Assembly: GCA_002346625.1 (NCBI GenBank) | Contig: DEAF01000025.1 | Span: 1-64,000 of the forward strand | Source: Gemmatimonadales bacterium UBA2989 | GTDB lineage: Bacteria; Gemmatimonadota; Gemmatimonadetes; Longimicrobiales; Gaopeijiaceae | Reading direction: 5' to 3' | Length of the DNA stretch: 64,000 bases | In this document: in pieces, positions 1 to 9,142 of the stretch | How positions within the stretch are numbered: position 1 is the first letter of the stretch | Layout: every line of letters begins with the position of its first letter | Notes under the pieces: generated by a model | What the model was told of the DNA's origin: nothing | The model's database searches: none | Seen by the model: the letters and a program-made list of their open reading frames with translations, nothing else | Made by a program: the position numbers and the translations under genes

Positions 1-74
<74 letters not shown>

Positions 75-103
75 CTCCCTGAAACGAAAATATTAACTCC
101 TAT

Positions 104-1207
104 TTACTGGCCATCTTTTATTTCATATCTCACTAGCTGGCGCGGGCCAACTTCTGCACCATAAACGATACCATTCGCATCAACTGCAACGCCTTCGGCT
201 GCAGTTGTACCTCGAAGTTCTTTGGCTGGATCTGGAATGAAGTAAAGCACTTGTCCGGTTATAGCACTACCGACTCGGATCCCACGAAGCCATCCAGGAT
301 TACTAGTTGGGCTCGATTCTGAATCAGCCCCGTAAAGAATATCATTTTTATCGATATAAATACCGCTTAGTCTGCCAAACTGATACCACTCGTCGATGAA
401 GTGGCCCTCTTGATCAAAGATTTGGATGCGCACATTTCCGCGATCAGCTACATAGAGCCGGCCCCTAGAATCAAAGGCTAGCCCGTGGGGGGTACGGAAT
501 TCGCCTGGAGCTGTGCCTATTCTTCCCCAAGACTCAAGAAAATTTCCCTGAGAATCAAATTTGGCAATCCGGGACGTGGTGTTGGCGTTCGCCCTAGTGC
601 TTTGGCCACTATGGCCATCGGCTACATAGATATCACCATTTGTAGCCACAATAACATCGTTTGGTTGATCTAGGAGGGCACCCCTACCATTACCTGCAAC
701 ACCAGGTTTGCCGAGGGTCATCAACAGTTCACCTGTAGGACTGAACTTGAAAACAGCATGACCTTTGCCTGAAGCATTGGGATATTTTTCTAGCTCTTGT
801 CTGTTGGCTGCACGGGCATCCGTAATCCACACATTGCCATCGTGGTCTACATGTATACCGTGGGGCCATATAATCATCCCCCCTCCAAAACTTGTGATAA
901 AATTGCCCTGGGAATCATACTTTAGGATGGGATCTACATCTGATCCTGCACAGCTATTGGCCCCACACCGTTCAGCAACCCAAATCGAAGTTCCGTCCAG
1001 ATCTATTTCCACTGCACTAGTCGAGCCCCAAGTTCGTCCATCTGGTAGTTCAAAATAACCATTGATTGTAGTGTAGGGGTTGGAATGATGATTGGTAGGG
1101 CCAGTAACAGGCTGTGCAAATCCAGGCATAGCCCATCCTAAAAAAATTATAAAAGCAATCTTGGTGCTAGACACGGGTTGAACGAAAGACTTATGCAACA
1201 TAACCAC
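104..1207 (-). CDS. Secreted NHL-repeat beta-propeller protein
   Basis: The 367-residue product has an N-terminal hydrophobic signal (about residues 15-31, likely cleaved after GFA). NHL-type blades follow, with repeated patterns such as PHGI-VD-GNVWITD (115-130), QPNDV--NGDIYVAD (181-197), PHGLAFD-GRLYVAD (240-255) and EGVAVD-NGIVYGAE (338-352). The blade arrangement resembles the six-bladed propeller of peptidyl-alpha-hydroxyglycine amidating lyases and other NHL proteins. Secretion implies a periplasmic or extracellular role, possibly binding a ligand or hydrolysing a lactone or ester. The substrate cannot be read from sequence. It starts MVML; an internal Met at residue 3 is equally possible. 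A 139-base gap upstream separates it from apbE on the same strand, so it probably has its own promoter. Confidence 0.85.
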   Translation of the reverse strand: MVMLHKSFVQPVSSTKIAFIIFLGWAMPGFAQPVTGPTNHHSNPYTTINGYFELPDGRTWGSTSAVEIDLDGTSIWVAERCGANSCAGSDVDPILKYDSQGNFITSFGGGMIIWPHGIHVDHDGNVWITDARAANRQELEKYPNASGKGHAVFKFSPTGELLMTLGKPGVAGNGRGALLDQPNDVIVATNGDIYVADGHSGQSTRANANTTSRIAKFDSQGNFLESWGRIGTAPGEFRTPHGLAFDSRGRLYVADRGNVRIQIFDQEGHFIDEWYQFGRLSGIYIDKNDILYGADSESSPTSNPGWLRGIRVGSAITGQVLYFIPDPAKELRGTTAAEGVAVDANGIVYGAEVGPRQLVRYEIKDGQ

Positions 1208-1346
1208 ACTCCCTGGAAGCCAATACTATAAATACATCAACATAAAATTTGATTTTGATGTGGCAGTAAAGATGAGGATATCAGTTCGTAGCCACAACCA
1301 TAATTGTCATCCTGATAAAGTGCGGGCCTATTTTAGGTCCTGCTAG

Positions 1347-2405
1347 TCAAGGTGGATCATGGAATTTTCTTGACGGTATATCGATAAAATTGGATGCTTC
1401 TTTTTTTACAAAAATCACCTGAAGGCCCAGCTTGTCAGCAAGGAAAATCCCTGTTTGTGATCCTAGTACGCTCATAGCCGTGGTCCACGCATCTGCCAAA
1501 ACTGCAAGCTCATGGATGACCGTAACCGATATTCCTATGTAGGGCAGTGGCCATCCCGTACTTGGGTTAATGATATGGGAGAATTTGAGGCCACCATCTT
1601 CCCAGAGGTTACGATAGTCACCAGAGGTGGCAATAGAGTTATCCTGCAACTCTATGGTGTCGTAGATGCTTAGATCACCCAGAACGGGTGCCTCTATGCC
1701 TACCACCCAACGTGCCCCATTAGGCTTTGTCCCAGCTGCTCGCAGTTCACCTCCCAATTCAAACAGAAAATCAGAGAACCCTAAACCAATTAGAACTTTA
1801 GCCACACCATCAACCGCATACCCTTTTGCGATAGCCGAAAGGTCTGCCGTTACCTGTGGATCCTTTTTAATGAGGCTCGAAGACATAGAGTCAACAACAA
1901 TCTTCTGGAAGCCAGTATGTTTTTTCAAGGCTGCAAGCTGCAGGGTATCTGGAATTAAAATTGGACTATCATCAGGACCAAACCCCCATGCATCGACCAA
2001 TGGTTTGATGGTAACATCGAATGCTCCATTGCTTTGGATACTCACCATTTGTGCTAGGAGGAAAACCTCAAGAACATCAGCAGAAACTGGAAATGGGTCA
2101 GTGCTTAGGTGCCGATTGAACCGTGACAATTCTGAATCATACTTATAAGTAGACATCGCCCCATCTATTTCCTTCAGTCTATTGTCTACTGATTTTTGAG
2201 TTTTCTTGAGCAAAATTTGTGATCGTGAATTCGCCACCAACTTGATGGAATAAGTGGTACCCATAGCAATTCCAGACAACTCGTGTATTTCCCATTCGCC
2301 ACCCACCCACCCCTGTCTCACTGCCACAAAACCTAATCCTAGCAATAGTAAAAACAGTATTAGGAGCCAGGCGGGCTGCCACATAAGAAACTTATTGTTA
2401 GGCAT
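1347..2405 (-). CDS. apbE: FAD:protein FMN transferase (ApbE family)
   Basis: ApbE enzymes attach FMN from FAD to a Thr/Ser of a target flavoprotein on the outer face of the inner membrane. This 352-residue protein has the family signature in order: GIAMGTTYSI (46-54), STYK--SELSRFN (85-97), DVTIKPLVDAWGFGP (130-144), DLSAIAKGYAVD (188-199), SIATSGDYRNLW (257-268), HIINPSTG (277-284) and the metal-binding LADAWTTA (303-310). Many ApbE proteins are lipoproteins, but here the N-terminus is a membrane anchor (about 12-30) without a lipobox cysteine. No Nqr, Rnf or FMN-binding partner gene is visible in the window, so the target is unknown. Family assignment is secure; anchoring is inferred. Confidence 0.93.
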   Translation of the reverse strand: MPNNKFLMWQPAWLLILFLLLLGLGFVAVRQGWVGGEWEIHELSGIAMGTTYSIKLVANSRSQILLKKTQKSVDNRLKEIDGAMSTYKYDSELSRFNRHLSTDPFPVSADVLEVFLLAQMVSIQSNGAFDVTIKPLVDAWGFGPDDSPILIPDTLQLAALKKHTGFQKIVVDSMSSSLIKKDPQVTADLSAIAKGYAVDGVAKVLIGLGFSDFLFELGGELRAAGTKPNGARWVVGIEAPVLGDLSIYDTIELQDNSIATSGDYRNLWEDGGLKFSHIINPSTGWPLPYIGISVTVIHELAVLADAWTTAMSVLGSQTGIFLADKLGLQVIFVKKEASNFIDIPSRKFHDPP

Positions 2406-2535
2406 CTATATCCTAATCCTTAAACTTAAGGGCATCGATTCTGGGTTTCGATATAAGAAAATCTGTAATTACACATTCATAATATTGAGTGGTTTGATAT
2501 TTTTATATTCAATAGACACTAAATAAAAACTTGAC

Positions 2536-2566
2536 CTATCAGATAATTACATGAATCATCTGATAG
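2536..2566. promoter_or_regulatory. 9-bp inverted repeat, possible operator
   Basis: CTATCAGAT (2536-2544) and its exact reverse complement ATCTGATAG (2558-2566) are separated by 13 bases. The left arm overlaps a -35-like TTGACC (2531-2536). The element lies 36 bases before the start of the gene at 2602, in the divergent spacer with apbE. It may be an operator or an mRNA hairpin. No T-run follows, so it is not a terminator. Confidence 0.35.
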
Positions 2567-2601
2567 TAAACTAGGCCATCGTCCACCTAAGGCTTAGGAA
2601 A

Positions 2602-3153
2602 ATGAGAACTATGAAGCTGGCAACAAAAATCCACATTCCTCTGTTGGCGATGTTTTTTATATCAACATCTGCTGGTTTAATAATAGCCCAAGAAGGCCCA
2701 TCCATTGAGATCGGTGATCGGATTCGTGTGTCTGTGCCTATGCAAATTGACGGCGAAGTTGTCGGAATAGGTGACGGAGAAATTATTATCCACATACCAA
2801 ATCATCAGGATCTAACATCTATACCAATAGAAGCCATAAAAAGACTTCAGGTAGAGAGAGCTGAAACAAAATCACTTATTTGGGGAGTAATAGGCGGATT
2901 GACAGCGGGCGTTGGTACTTGGTTTTTAGTGGACAGATCTAACGCTGTACGGGTTGAATCTCTCGTTCCTGAAGAATTGGATCGACGATGGTACACTTCA
3001 GCATTTGCAACAGTTGGGGGGGCATTCGCTGGAGCAATCATAGGTAAACGCTACAAAAGCTTTAGCTGGGAAGTGGTCCCTCTGTCCAATCTTAAGGATA
3101 GGATGGCAAAGCTGGATGGATTCGGATTAACAGCAACTTGGACACTCCCCTAA
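2602..3153 (+). CDS. Hypothetical exported/membrane protein with glycine-rich segments
   Basis: I do not recognise a named family. The 183-residue product begins with a signal-like stretch (residues 11-29). A small beta-rich region follows (about 33-85: GDRIRVSVP, GEVVGIGDGEIIIHIP, IPIEAIKRLQV) that looks like a bulk-property or binding module. Two glycine-zipper-like hydrophobic segments come next (WGVIGGLTAGVGTWFLV near 94-110 and FATVGGAFAGAIIGKR near 135-150). Such small proteins, with an SH3-like part and glycine-rich membrane hairpins, are common in genomes of this type. Divergent from apbE, with an inverted repeat in the spacer. The next gene is a small lipoprotein, about 90 bases downstream. 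Confidence 0.65.
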   Translation: MRTMKLATKIHIPLLAMFFISTSAGLIIAQEGPSIEIGDRIRVSVPMQIDGEVVGIGDGEIIIHIPNHQDLTSIPIEAIKRLQVERAETKSLIWGVIGGLTAGVGTWFLVDRSNAVRVESLVPEELDRRWYTSAFATVGGAFAGAIIGKRYKSFSWEVVPLSNLKDRMAKLDGFGLTATWTLP

Positions 3154-3241
3154 TAAACTGCCAAATCAAAATAATTATCTGGTTACATGAAGATTGGAAA
3201 AGGAAAAATTTGAGCAAAGTAATTTTCTACGGAGGCATCTC

Positions 3242-3622
3242 ATGCGTTACCTAAGCTTATTGCTCGGAATTGTGGTGTTTATTGAGGGCTGTGCAGCTGC
3301 AGGGGCTGGGGGTAGCCGAGGCCGAAATATTATAACCCAAGAAGATCTTGCCACTACACAAGCTATCACGGCCTATGATGCTATCCGTGACTTACACCCT
3401 CAATGGCTTAAGGCCCGTGGACAAACCACAGGGGCTTCATCACTAACGCCCTTGCTCCCAACGGTTTTCCTTGACGGTACACGTATGGGCAGCATTGACC
3501 TCTTAGGAGTATATCAGGTTAATGACATCGAAGAGATTCGTTATCTAGACGCAGCACAGGCCGGAATACGCTACGGGATGGGCTATCCTCGGGGTATTAT
3601 TGAAATTATTTCGATTCGCTAA
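3242..3622 (+). CDS. Small lipoprotein with TonB-plug-like domain
   Basis: The ATG at 3242 is chosen because GGAGG lies eight bases upstream; an upstream TTG at 3194 keeps the frame open but has no ribosome site. From 3242 the product is 126 residues, with a hydrophobic leader ending in a lipobox-like IEGC (Cys17). The rest (AYDAIRDLHPQWLKARG, VFLDGTRMG-IDLLGVYQVNDIEEIRYLDAAQAGIRYG, RGIIEIIS) matches the plug domain of TonB-dependent receptors, where a short strand-helix pattern ends in a GxxxGVIxIxT-type motif. No barrel follows. Free-standing plug-domain lipoproteins are frequent in Gemmatimonadota; their role is unknown to me. Envelope location is inferred. Confidence 0.75.
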   Translation: MRYLSLLLGIVVFIEGCAAAGAGGSRGRNIITQEDLATTQAITAYDAIRDLHPQWLKARGQTTGASSLTPLLPTVFLDGTRMGSIDLLGVYQVNDIEEIRYLDAAQAGIRYGMGYPRGIIEIISIR

Positions 3623-3704
3623 TAGAGACACTTGGCATTGCCACGGAATATATTTCTTGCCCCTAGGTTAGGTTTAACTCAATGTTGAATAGACAAATCC
3701 CACT

Positions 3705-4163
3705 ATGGCTGTGTATTTCCTAAAACGCAAGCAGGTGGTACCTGGGGATATGGCGACCGTCTTCAGCTTCTTTGAAAATCCTATGAATCTTGAGATGATT
3801 ACCCCTCCCTGGATACATTTCAAGATTTTGTCCTCTACGGACAATCCCGTACGGAAGAATACCCAAATTTCTTACCGCATCCGATGGTTGATCTTCCCTA
3901 TGATCTGGAAGTCAAGAATATCTGAGTATGAGGAAAATTCTTTCTTTGTGGACGAGATGATGCAGGGCCCATATAAAACTTGGTACCACCGCCATCTTTT
4001 TAGCACTGTAAGGGGAGGAATCGAGATTACAGACCTTGTTAAATATGAGCTACCTTTCGGTCTATTAGGCAACCTTGTTCACAGTATCCTGATACGTAAA
4101 CAACTTGAAAAAATATTTAATCACCGGAATGAAGCTGTCGCCAAGATCTTTGGGCCAGGTTAA
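3705..4163 (+). CDS. SRPBCC-fold (cyclase/dehydrase-like) protein
   Basis: The 152-residue protein shows the START/SRPBCC layout. A first strand (AVYFLKRKQVVPG) leads to a helix that reads like the usual xxVFxFFxxPxNLexITPPWxxF (19-45). Several strands follow (SYRIRW, WKSRISEYEENSFFVDEMMQGPY-WYHRHLF), and a long C-terminal helix (LLGNLVHSILIRKQLEKIFNHRNEAVAKIF) ends the fold. This family binds hydrophobic ligands in a deep cavity. Members with the ITPPW motif are often fused or adjacent to NAD-dependent epimerases or carotenoid genes, but none is seen here. No signal peptide, so probably cytoplasmic. Confidence 0.8.
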   Translation: MAVYFLKRKQVVPGDMATVFSFFENPMNLEMITPPWIHFKILSSTDNPVRKNTQISYRIRWLIFPMIWKSRISEYEENSFFVDEMMQGPYKTWYHRHLFSTVRGGIEITDLVKYELPFGLLGNLVHSILIRKQLEKIFNHRNEAVAKIFGPG

Positions 4164-4210
4164 CCTCGCACTCTTCTAGGACAGGACTAAGGAAACCCCT
4201 GGAATTTCAC

Positions 4211-5614
4211 TCACATTGTGGTCTTGCGTTCGACACCGTCTGGCCCATTATCCCAATCTTGGGCGCTTGAAATATTAGGCATATTCCAATCATGACCATT
4301 CCAGCTAGGAAAGCCGTCCATTTTAAAAGTATATAATCCACTTACCATATCACTAACAACAATAAGGCCATCAGCGTTACGGACATCTACGCCCCATGCT
4401 CCTAAATTGACGTTCCCGTGGCCACGTGCCATGTGTGGCCCCGAATAAGTATCGTAGTACCCAACTGTCCGGGGATTGAATGGGTCAAACATACTGAATA
4501 CTTGCAGGCCATCTTCATATGCAGAAACGAATACAAATGGCCACCTCACCTCATGGTTATGAGAAAGATTTTGATAGTTTGCAGTCCAAGCACTTATGGC
4601 TCTTTGAACCACAGGATTTCCACCCTCTGACCAAGCGTTTCTGAGATCAAAAAGTCGTAATGGCTGCCATTGATTCTCTACTTCTCCTACTGCAAAAAGA
4701 CCATCTGGCGAAGGGGTGAATGTATGGCCATGTACCACCCCTTGAACATTGGTTATAGAGACTAAGAGCTCTGGGTTTGAAGTATCCGTAACGTCAAAGA
4801 CAAAGTAACCACCCGTACCTCCAGCCCAGAGTTTATCTTGCTGTGTAGCGGGATCAAAACCTACGTAATAGTCGTGCCAGCTAGCCCTTCCGCCCCGGAG
4901 AGCCCAGTAAGGAGACTGGGGAACAGGAACTTGGCCAATTAAACCATAATTAGGATCTCCTTCTAGAAAGAGTCCCAGGTCATAGATATTAGCATGGGGG
5001 CCACTGGTTGTGCTGAACAGCAAAGGCCTTCCATCGGAGTGTTTATAAGTAAAAATGTTGTGAAAACCACCTGGAGTTTCAGGGGCCCTAATCCTGCCAA
5101 CCTCTCGAACCGTAGATGGATCTGGCAGGCCTGTAACATCAAATACTACAGCCCCTAAATCGGTGTTGGGGCCACCTGCTCTAAATTGTGTGGACTGAAC
5201 AATGTAGTATCTTTCGTTGTGTTTGAAATATCTACCATCGAGCGCACCAGATCCTTGATGGAGTTCAGCATTTTCAATGCGCCAAGAGTATATAAGCTTA
5301 GGATTTTTAGGGTCTTCTAGACTTACTATATCCATCCCAGATGGCCTGAAACGTTTAGAGACGTACGCATATGGGCGATCTAACTCTTGTTCAACTTCTA
5401 CATCCGCTACGTGGAGAAAGCCCCCGAGAGGGATATTGCCCAAATAATGAATATTGGGGGTACCCCTTGCTCCGGGAGGAAGGTCGTCACCCGGATTACC
5501 ATAGTTGTATGGATGGGGTGAATCCTGTGCTACCAATAAAGTAGGAAGTGACATAACGGTCACCCAAATAATTCCAAAGACAGCCAGCATATTTGAGGAT
5601 ATGGGTGATTTCAT
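4211..5614 (-). CDS. Secreted LVIVD-repeat beta-propeller protein
   Basis: The 467-residue product has a signal peptide (about residues 8-29, cleavage after LVAQ). A chain of LVIVD-type repeats follows, each a strand giving position in the cell-surface propeller: FLHVADVEVEQELDRPYAYVS, GMDIVSLEDPKNPKLI, GAVVFDVTGLPDPSTVREVGRI, GGYFVFDVTDTSNPELLVSI, LQVFSMFDPFNPRTVGYYD and the closing GVDVRNADGLIVVSDMVSGLYTFKMDG. The D-P-xNP pattern after each hydrophobic strand is the family hallmark. Such proteins are surface or periplasmic; function is not established. It is divergent from the cupredoxin gene at 5836 across about 220 bases that must hold both promoters. I see no clear operator there. Confidence 0.85.
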   Translation of the reverse strand: MKSPISSNMLAVFGIIWVTVMSLPTLLVAQDSPHPYNYGNPGDDLPPGARGTPNIHYLGNIPLGGFLHVADVEVEQELDRPYAYVSKRFRPSGMDIVSLEDPKNPKLIYSWRIENAELHQGSGALDGRYFKHNERYYIVQSTQFRAGGPNTDLGAVVFDVTGLPDPSTVREVGRIRAPETPGGFHNIFTYKHSDGRPLLFSTTSGPHANIYDLGLFLEGDPNYGLIGQVPVPQSPYWALRGGRASWHDYYVGFDPATQQDKLWAGGTGGYFVFDVTDTSNPELLVSITNVQGVVHGHTFTPSPDGLFAVGEVENQWQPLRLFDLRNAWSEGGNPVVQRAISAWTANYQNLSHNHEVRWPFVFVSAYEDGLQVFSMFDPFNPRTVGYYDTYSGPHMARGHGNVNLGAWGVDVRNADGLIVVSDMVSGLYTFKMDGFPSWNGHDWNMPNISSAQDWDNGPDGVERKTTM

Positions 5615-5835
5615 TATTTACTTCTCCTTATCTCTAAAATCCAAATTCACATAGACAATGTCGTAATCAATCAAATTTTCGTTGTTTTCCTTACATATGA
5701 AGACATCCAAAAGCTACACATCCGTAATTTTCTGCTTTTTTGTAATCAAAAAAGAGGGCCTGAAACATAAACTGCTATATTCGTTCCTGTCCAACTCTTT
5801 GACCATCGTATTATAAGGATTATAAATTCAGTAAG

Positions 5836-6582
5836 ATGGATTCTGTTTCTATAGAGAAACTCATATATTCTGGTCTTTGCAAGTGGACCCCAAATATCCC
5901 GATACCCATGATACCTAGACTTAATATTTCCGGAAAACTGTTAACAACTGTCGTTCTTTTGGCCACTTTCTTTTGGCCAACTACTAATCCTGACAAAGCC
6001 TACAGCCAGATAATTAATGGGATCGTAAAGGGAACGGTTAGCTTCGAGACAATCCCCGACAACGAATTTTTTGAGATTTCAGAAACGGTCATCTATCTGT
6101 CAGGAGATGGCCTGACAGCTGAGACCTTAGATCCTAAAGCATCCGAACAAATGCTTTTGGATCAGATTGATTACACATTCGTTCCTAGAGTATTACCCAT
6201 CTTGGCTGGCAAGAAAATGTCCTTTCACAACAGCGACGACGAACTCCATAACATACATACGTATTCTAAGGGCAGGAGAAGGAATCGCAATTTTAACCGT
6301 GCGCAACGTCCTGGATCCACTTTTACGGGCACTTTCGCCAGACCAGACAGCATACTGGTTTTATGCGACATCCATTCACAGATGATAGCCCATATTCTGA
6401 TACTAGAAAACGGATTTTTCACGAAAGCCAGTACAACTGGAACTTACACGATAAACGATGTGCCCCCAGGACAGTATGACCTAACTGTATGGAATGAATG
6501 GTTCGGGGAAGTTAAAACTACGATTGAGATCACGGATGGACAGACCATTTCGGTAGATGTGACTTTTCCAAATACACCATAA
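5836..6582 (+). CDS. Exported cupredoxin-like protein with C-terminal carboxypeptidase-regulatory-like domain
   Basis: The product has a signal anchor (about residues 33-58, ending KAYSQ). A type-1-copper-like domain follows: His138 in DELHNIH, then Cys177, His180 and Met183 in the LVLCDIHSQM loop. This is the His-Cys-His-Met ligand set of plastocyanin-like proteins. The last 50 residues (TGTYTINDVPPGQYDLTVWNEW--EVKTTIEI) form a beta-sandwich of the carboxypeptidase-regulatory type. An electron-transfer or copper-binding role in the periplasm is inferred. The start is uncertain: Met25 at 5908 would give a more normal signal peptide, and neither start has a good ribosome site. It precedes the DUF5916 gene by 36 bases, so the two are probably co-transcribed. 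Confidence 0.82.
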   Translation: MDSVSIEKLIYSGLCKWTPNIPIPMIPRLNISGKLLTTVVLLATFFWPTTNPDKAYSQIINGIVKGTVSFETIPDNEFFEISETVIYLSGDGLTAETLDPKASEQMLLDQIDYTFVPRVLPILAGKKMSFHNSDDELHNIHTYSKGRRRNRNFNRAQRPGSTFTGTFARPDSILVLCDIHSQMIAHILILENGFFTKASTTGTYTINDVPPGQYDLTVWNEWFGEVKTTIEITDGQTISVDVTFPNTP

Positions 6583-6618
6583 GAATGATCCACATAATGT
6601 CCGAAATGTATTAATAGT

Positions 6619-9069
6619 ATGAAATGCAATTCGGACAATATATTTCAAAATTTATCAGTATTTTCTGTTTTCTTGATTTCATTGCTTAAGAGATTACACC
6701 TCCTTTCCACGTTCTTAGTTTTATGCCAAGTATCTCCAGGTGTTGCCCAAGAAACACCAGTCTCAGACAGGCCATCGCTTCTAACAGGTGTAAGCTACAG
6801 TGGCCTGAGGGGAGAATTAGATATTTTGGCACCACGATTTGAAATTGAAATTGAAATTGACGGCTTCATTCAGGAAGACGTTTGGGGCTCTGCAGCTATA
6901 CTTACAGGATTCTCTCAACACAAACCTGTTGACGGATTAGCAGCCGATGACAAAACAGAAGTTTTAATCTGGTATTCTCCCAGTGCTATACATTTCGGGG
7001 TACGTGCTTTCGAGCCTCATAGTTCGGTCAATGCTACCCTGGCAGATCGTGACCTTATTGAAAATGATGACCACATACAAATCCTCCTAGATACATTTAA
7101 TGATGGACGAACTGCTACTGTTTTTGGAGTAAATCCTTTCGGAATCCAATCGGATGGATCTCGTGTGGATAAAGGTGACCAAAGGAGAGGATTCTCTCGA
7201 GGCAATAGCGATCCCGTTGACCTGAACCCGGACTTCATTTACGAAACCAGAGGACGTTTGACCGATTATGGCTATGAAATCGAGATCAGAATTCCCTTTA
7301 AAAGCCTTTCTTTTCAATCTGATGATGTTCAGAGCTGGGGTATAAATATTATTCGAAGAGTCCAACACTCCGGACGTGAGCAAACGTGGACACAAGTCAA
7401 ACAGGGAAGAGCTTCTTTCCTAAATCAAGGCGGAATACTAAAGGGTCTTCAAGGATTGGATAGGGGATTGGTCTTAGACTTCAACCCCGTCTTAACATCT
7501 TCTGCAACTGGCATAGAAAAAGATGGCAAGTGGGAACATGACCCGTCTCGTCCTGAATTAGGAGGCAACATCCGGTGGGGGTTAACCAGCAATCTGACAA
7601 TGAACGGCACTGTAAATCCAGATTTCTCACAGGTAGAATCAGACGCTGGCCAATCCCAATACGATCCACGAAATGCAGTTTTTTTCCCCGAGAAAAGACC
7701 CTTTTTCCTGGAGGGTAGTGATAATTTTGAAACTCCAAACCGGCTTATCTATACTAGGCGTATAGTTAGCCCGCATGCCGCAACAAAATTTACAGGCAAA
7801 GTTTCAGGGACAGAACTAGCCTTCCTTTCGGCCGTTGATTCCGATTTTTCCCAGAACGGCCACAAACCCATTTTCAATATTCTAAGAATAAAGAAAGATA
7901 TAGGTGTCGAATCAACCATAGGAATGGCTTACACTGATAAAATCGAAGGTTCAGATTATAATCGGATGGCAAGTGCCGATACTCGTATTGTTTTCAGGGA
8001 CATATACGATCTACAAATGCAGGGCGCCTTGAGTTTCGATCGGAGGACAGGAAAAGAAAAAATTGGACACCTTTGGGACTTGAGCTTAAGGCGACAGGGC
8101 CGAGAGTTTGGTTTCAACGTCTTATTTAAAGGCCTATCTGACGATCTCATTGCAGGTAGCGGTTTTCTCAGTCGTGTTGGGACAGCTCAAATCAGAGGAG
8201 GCCCTACCCTAACACGTTTTGGGAATCCCGGGAGCTTGCTTGAATTATATCAAACACGGCTGACCTTAGATTTCAGCTGGTTACATCAGACGTTTATGGA
8301 CAGACGGGGGCCTGACAATTGGTGGAAAGTATCCTATGGGCACACTTTCACATTAAGGGGTGGCTGGACCCTGGGAACATCTTTTCTGGTCGAACGTTTC
8401 TATTATCCGATCAATCTCTACAACAATTTTTTCATAGAACGCCAAACAACCAACGGAACTGAGATAATACCTTTTGTTGGAGAACCTAGTCTCGACAACT
8501 ACGATATTGTGTTATCAGTACGAACTCCAAAATCACCACGTTTCAGTGCTAACGCTTTTGTGATCTTGGGTCAGGACGAAAATTTTGACGAATGGGCAAG
8601 CGCATACATAGCTCTTTTGAGGAGCAATTTAGTTTTCCGCCCTAACGAAAAGATTCGTGTGGAAGGAAGTTTCATTAGGCAGGCCTACTGGAGAAAGACC
8701 GACTGGAGCAGAGTACGAACCCGCGACATACCGCGACTCAAGATTGAGTACCAACTTAGTCGGTATATCTTTTTCCGTTTCGTGGGGCAATATGACGCCA
8801 CCAATGTAGATGCCCTCAGAGATGACAGTAGAACCAACGATCCAATTGTGGTACCTGACGGAAATGGCGGATATACACGCGTGGCCGGATGGAGTAAAAA
8901 TGACTTTCAAGTTGATGCACTTTTCTCATTCGAACCCAATCCTGGTACTGTTATATTCGCTGGTTACGGAAGCACACTGGCGGAAGATGAATCGTTCCGC
9001 TTCAATCATCTTAGACGCAAAAACGACGGCTTCTTCTTAAAGTTGAGCTATCTTTTCAGGATGCGATAA
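6619..9069 (+). CDS. DUF5916 outer-membrane protein with CBM9-like N-terminal domain
   Basis: The 816-residue product has a signal peptide ending near GVAQ (residue 43). Next comes a carbohydrate-binding-family-9-like domain (about 60-225: IDGFIQEDVWGSA, LIWYSPSAIHFGVRAFEP, DDHIQILLDTFNDGRTATVFGVNPFGIQSDG). The long DUF5916 region starts with RIPFKSLSF and includes ESDAGQSQYDPRN-VFFPEKRPFFLEGSDNF (about 340-370). The C-terminal half alternates short aromatic strands and ends in LSYLFRMR, consistent with an outer-membrane beta-barrel. No biochemical function is established for the family; binding or passage of a glycan or peptide is a guess. It follows the cupredoxin gene by 36 bases. Confidence 0.9.
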   Translation: MKCNSDNIFQNLSVFSVFLISLLKRLHLLSTFLVLCQVSPGVAQETPVSDRPSLLTGVSYSGLRGELDILAPRFEIEIEIDGFIQEDVWGSAAILTGFSQHKPVDGLAADDKTEVLIWYSPSAIHFGVRAFEPHSSVNATLADRDLIENDDHIQILLDTFNDGRTATVFGVNPFGIQSDGSRVDKGDQRRGFSRGNSDPVDLNPDFIYETRGRLTDYGYEIEIRIPFKSLSFQSDDVQSWGINIIRRVQHSGREQTWTQVKQGRASFLNQGGILKGLQGLDRGLVLDFNPVLTSSATGIEKDGKWEHDPSRPELGGNIRWGLTSNLTMNGTVNPDFSQVESDAGQSQYDPRNAVFFPEKRPFFLEGSDNFETPNRLIYTRRIVSPHAATKFTGKVSGTELAFLSAVDSDFSQNGHKPIFNILRIKKDIGVESTIGMAYTDKIEGSDYNRMASADTRIVFRDIYDLQMQGALSFDRRTGKEKIGHLWDLSLRRQGREFGFNVLFKGLSDDLIAGSGFLSRVGTAQIRGGPTLTRFGNPGSLLELYQTRLTLDFSWLHQTFMDRRGPDNWWKVSYGHTFTLRGGWTLGTSFLVERFYYPINLYNNFFIERQTTNGTEIIPFVGEPSLDNYDIVLSVRTPKSPRFSANAFVILGQDENFDEWASAYIALLRSNLVFRPNEKIRVEGSFIRQAYWRKTDWSRVRTRDIPRLKIEYQLSRYIFFRFVGQYDATNVDALRDDSRTNDPIVVPDGNGGYTRVAGWSKNDFQVDALFSFEPNPGTVIFAGYGSTLAEDESFRFNHLRRKNDGFFLKLSYLFRMR

Positions 9070-9142
9070 TATGCATACCATCTTCTGCAGATAAGCATAT
9101 AAGTTTTAGCAAACTCATACTAAAAAACCCCTGGGATTGTAA

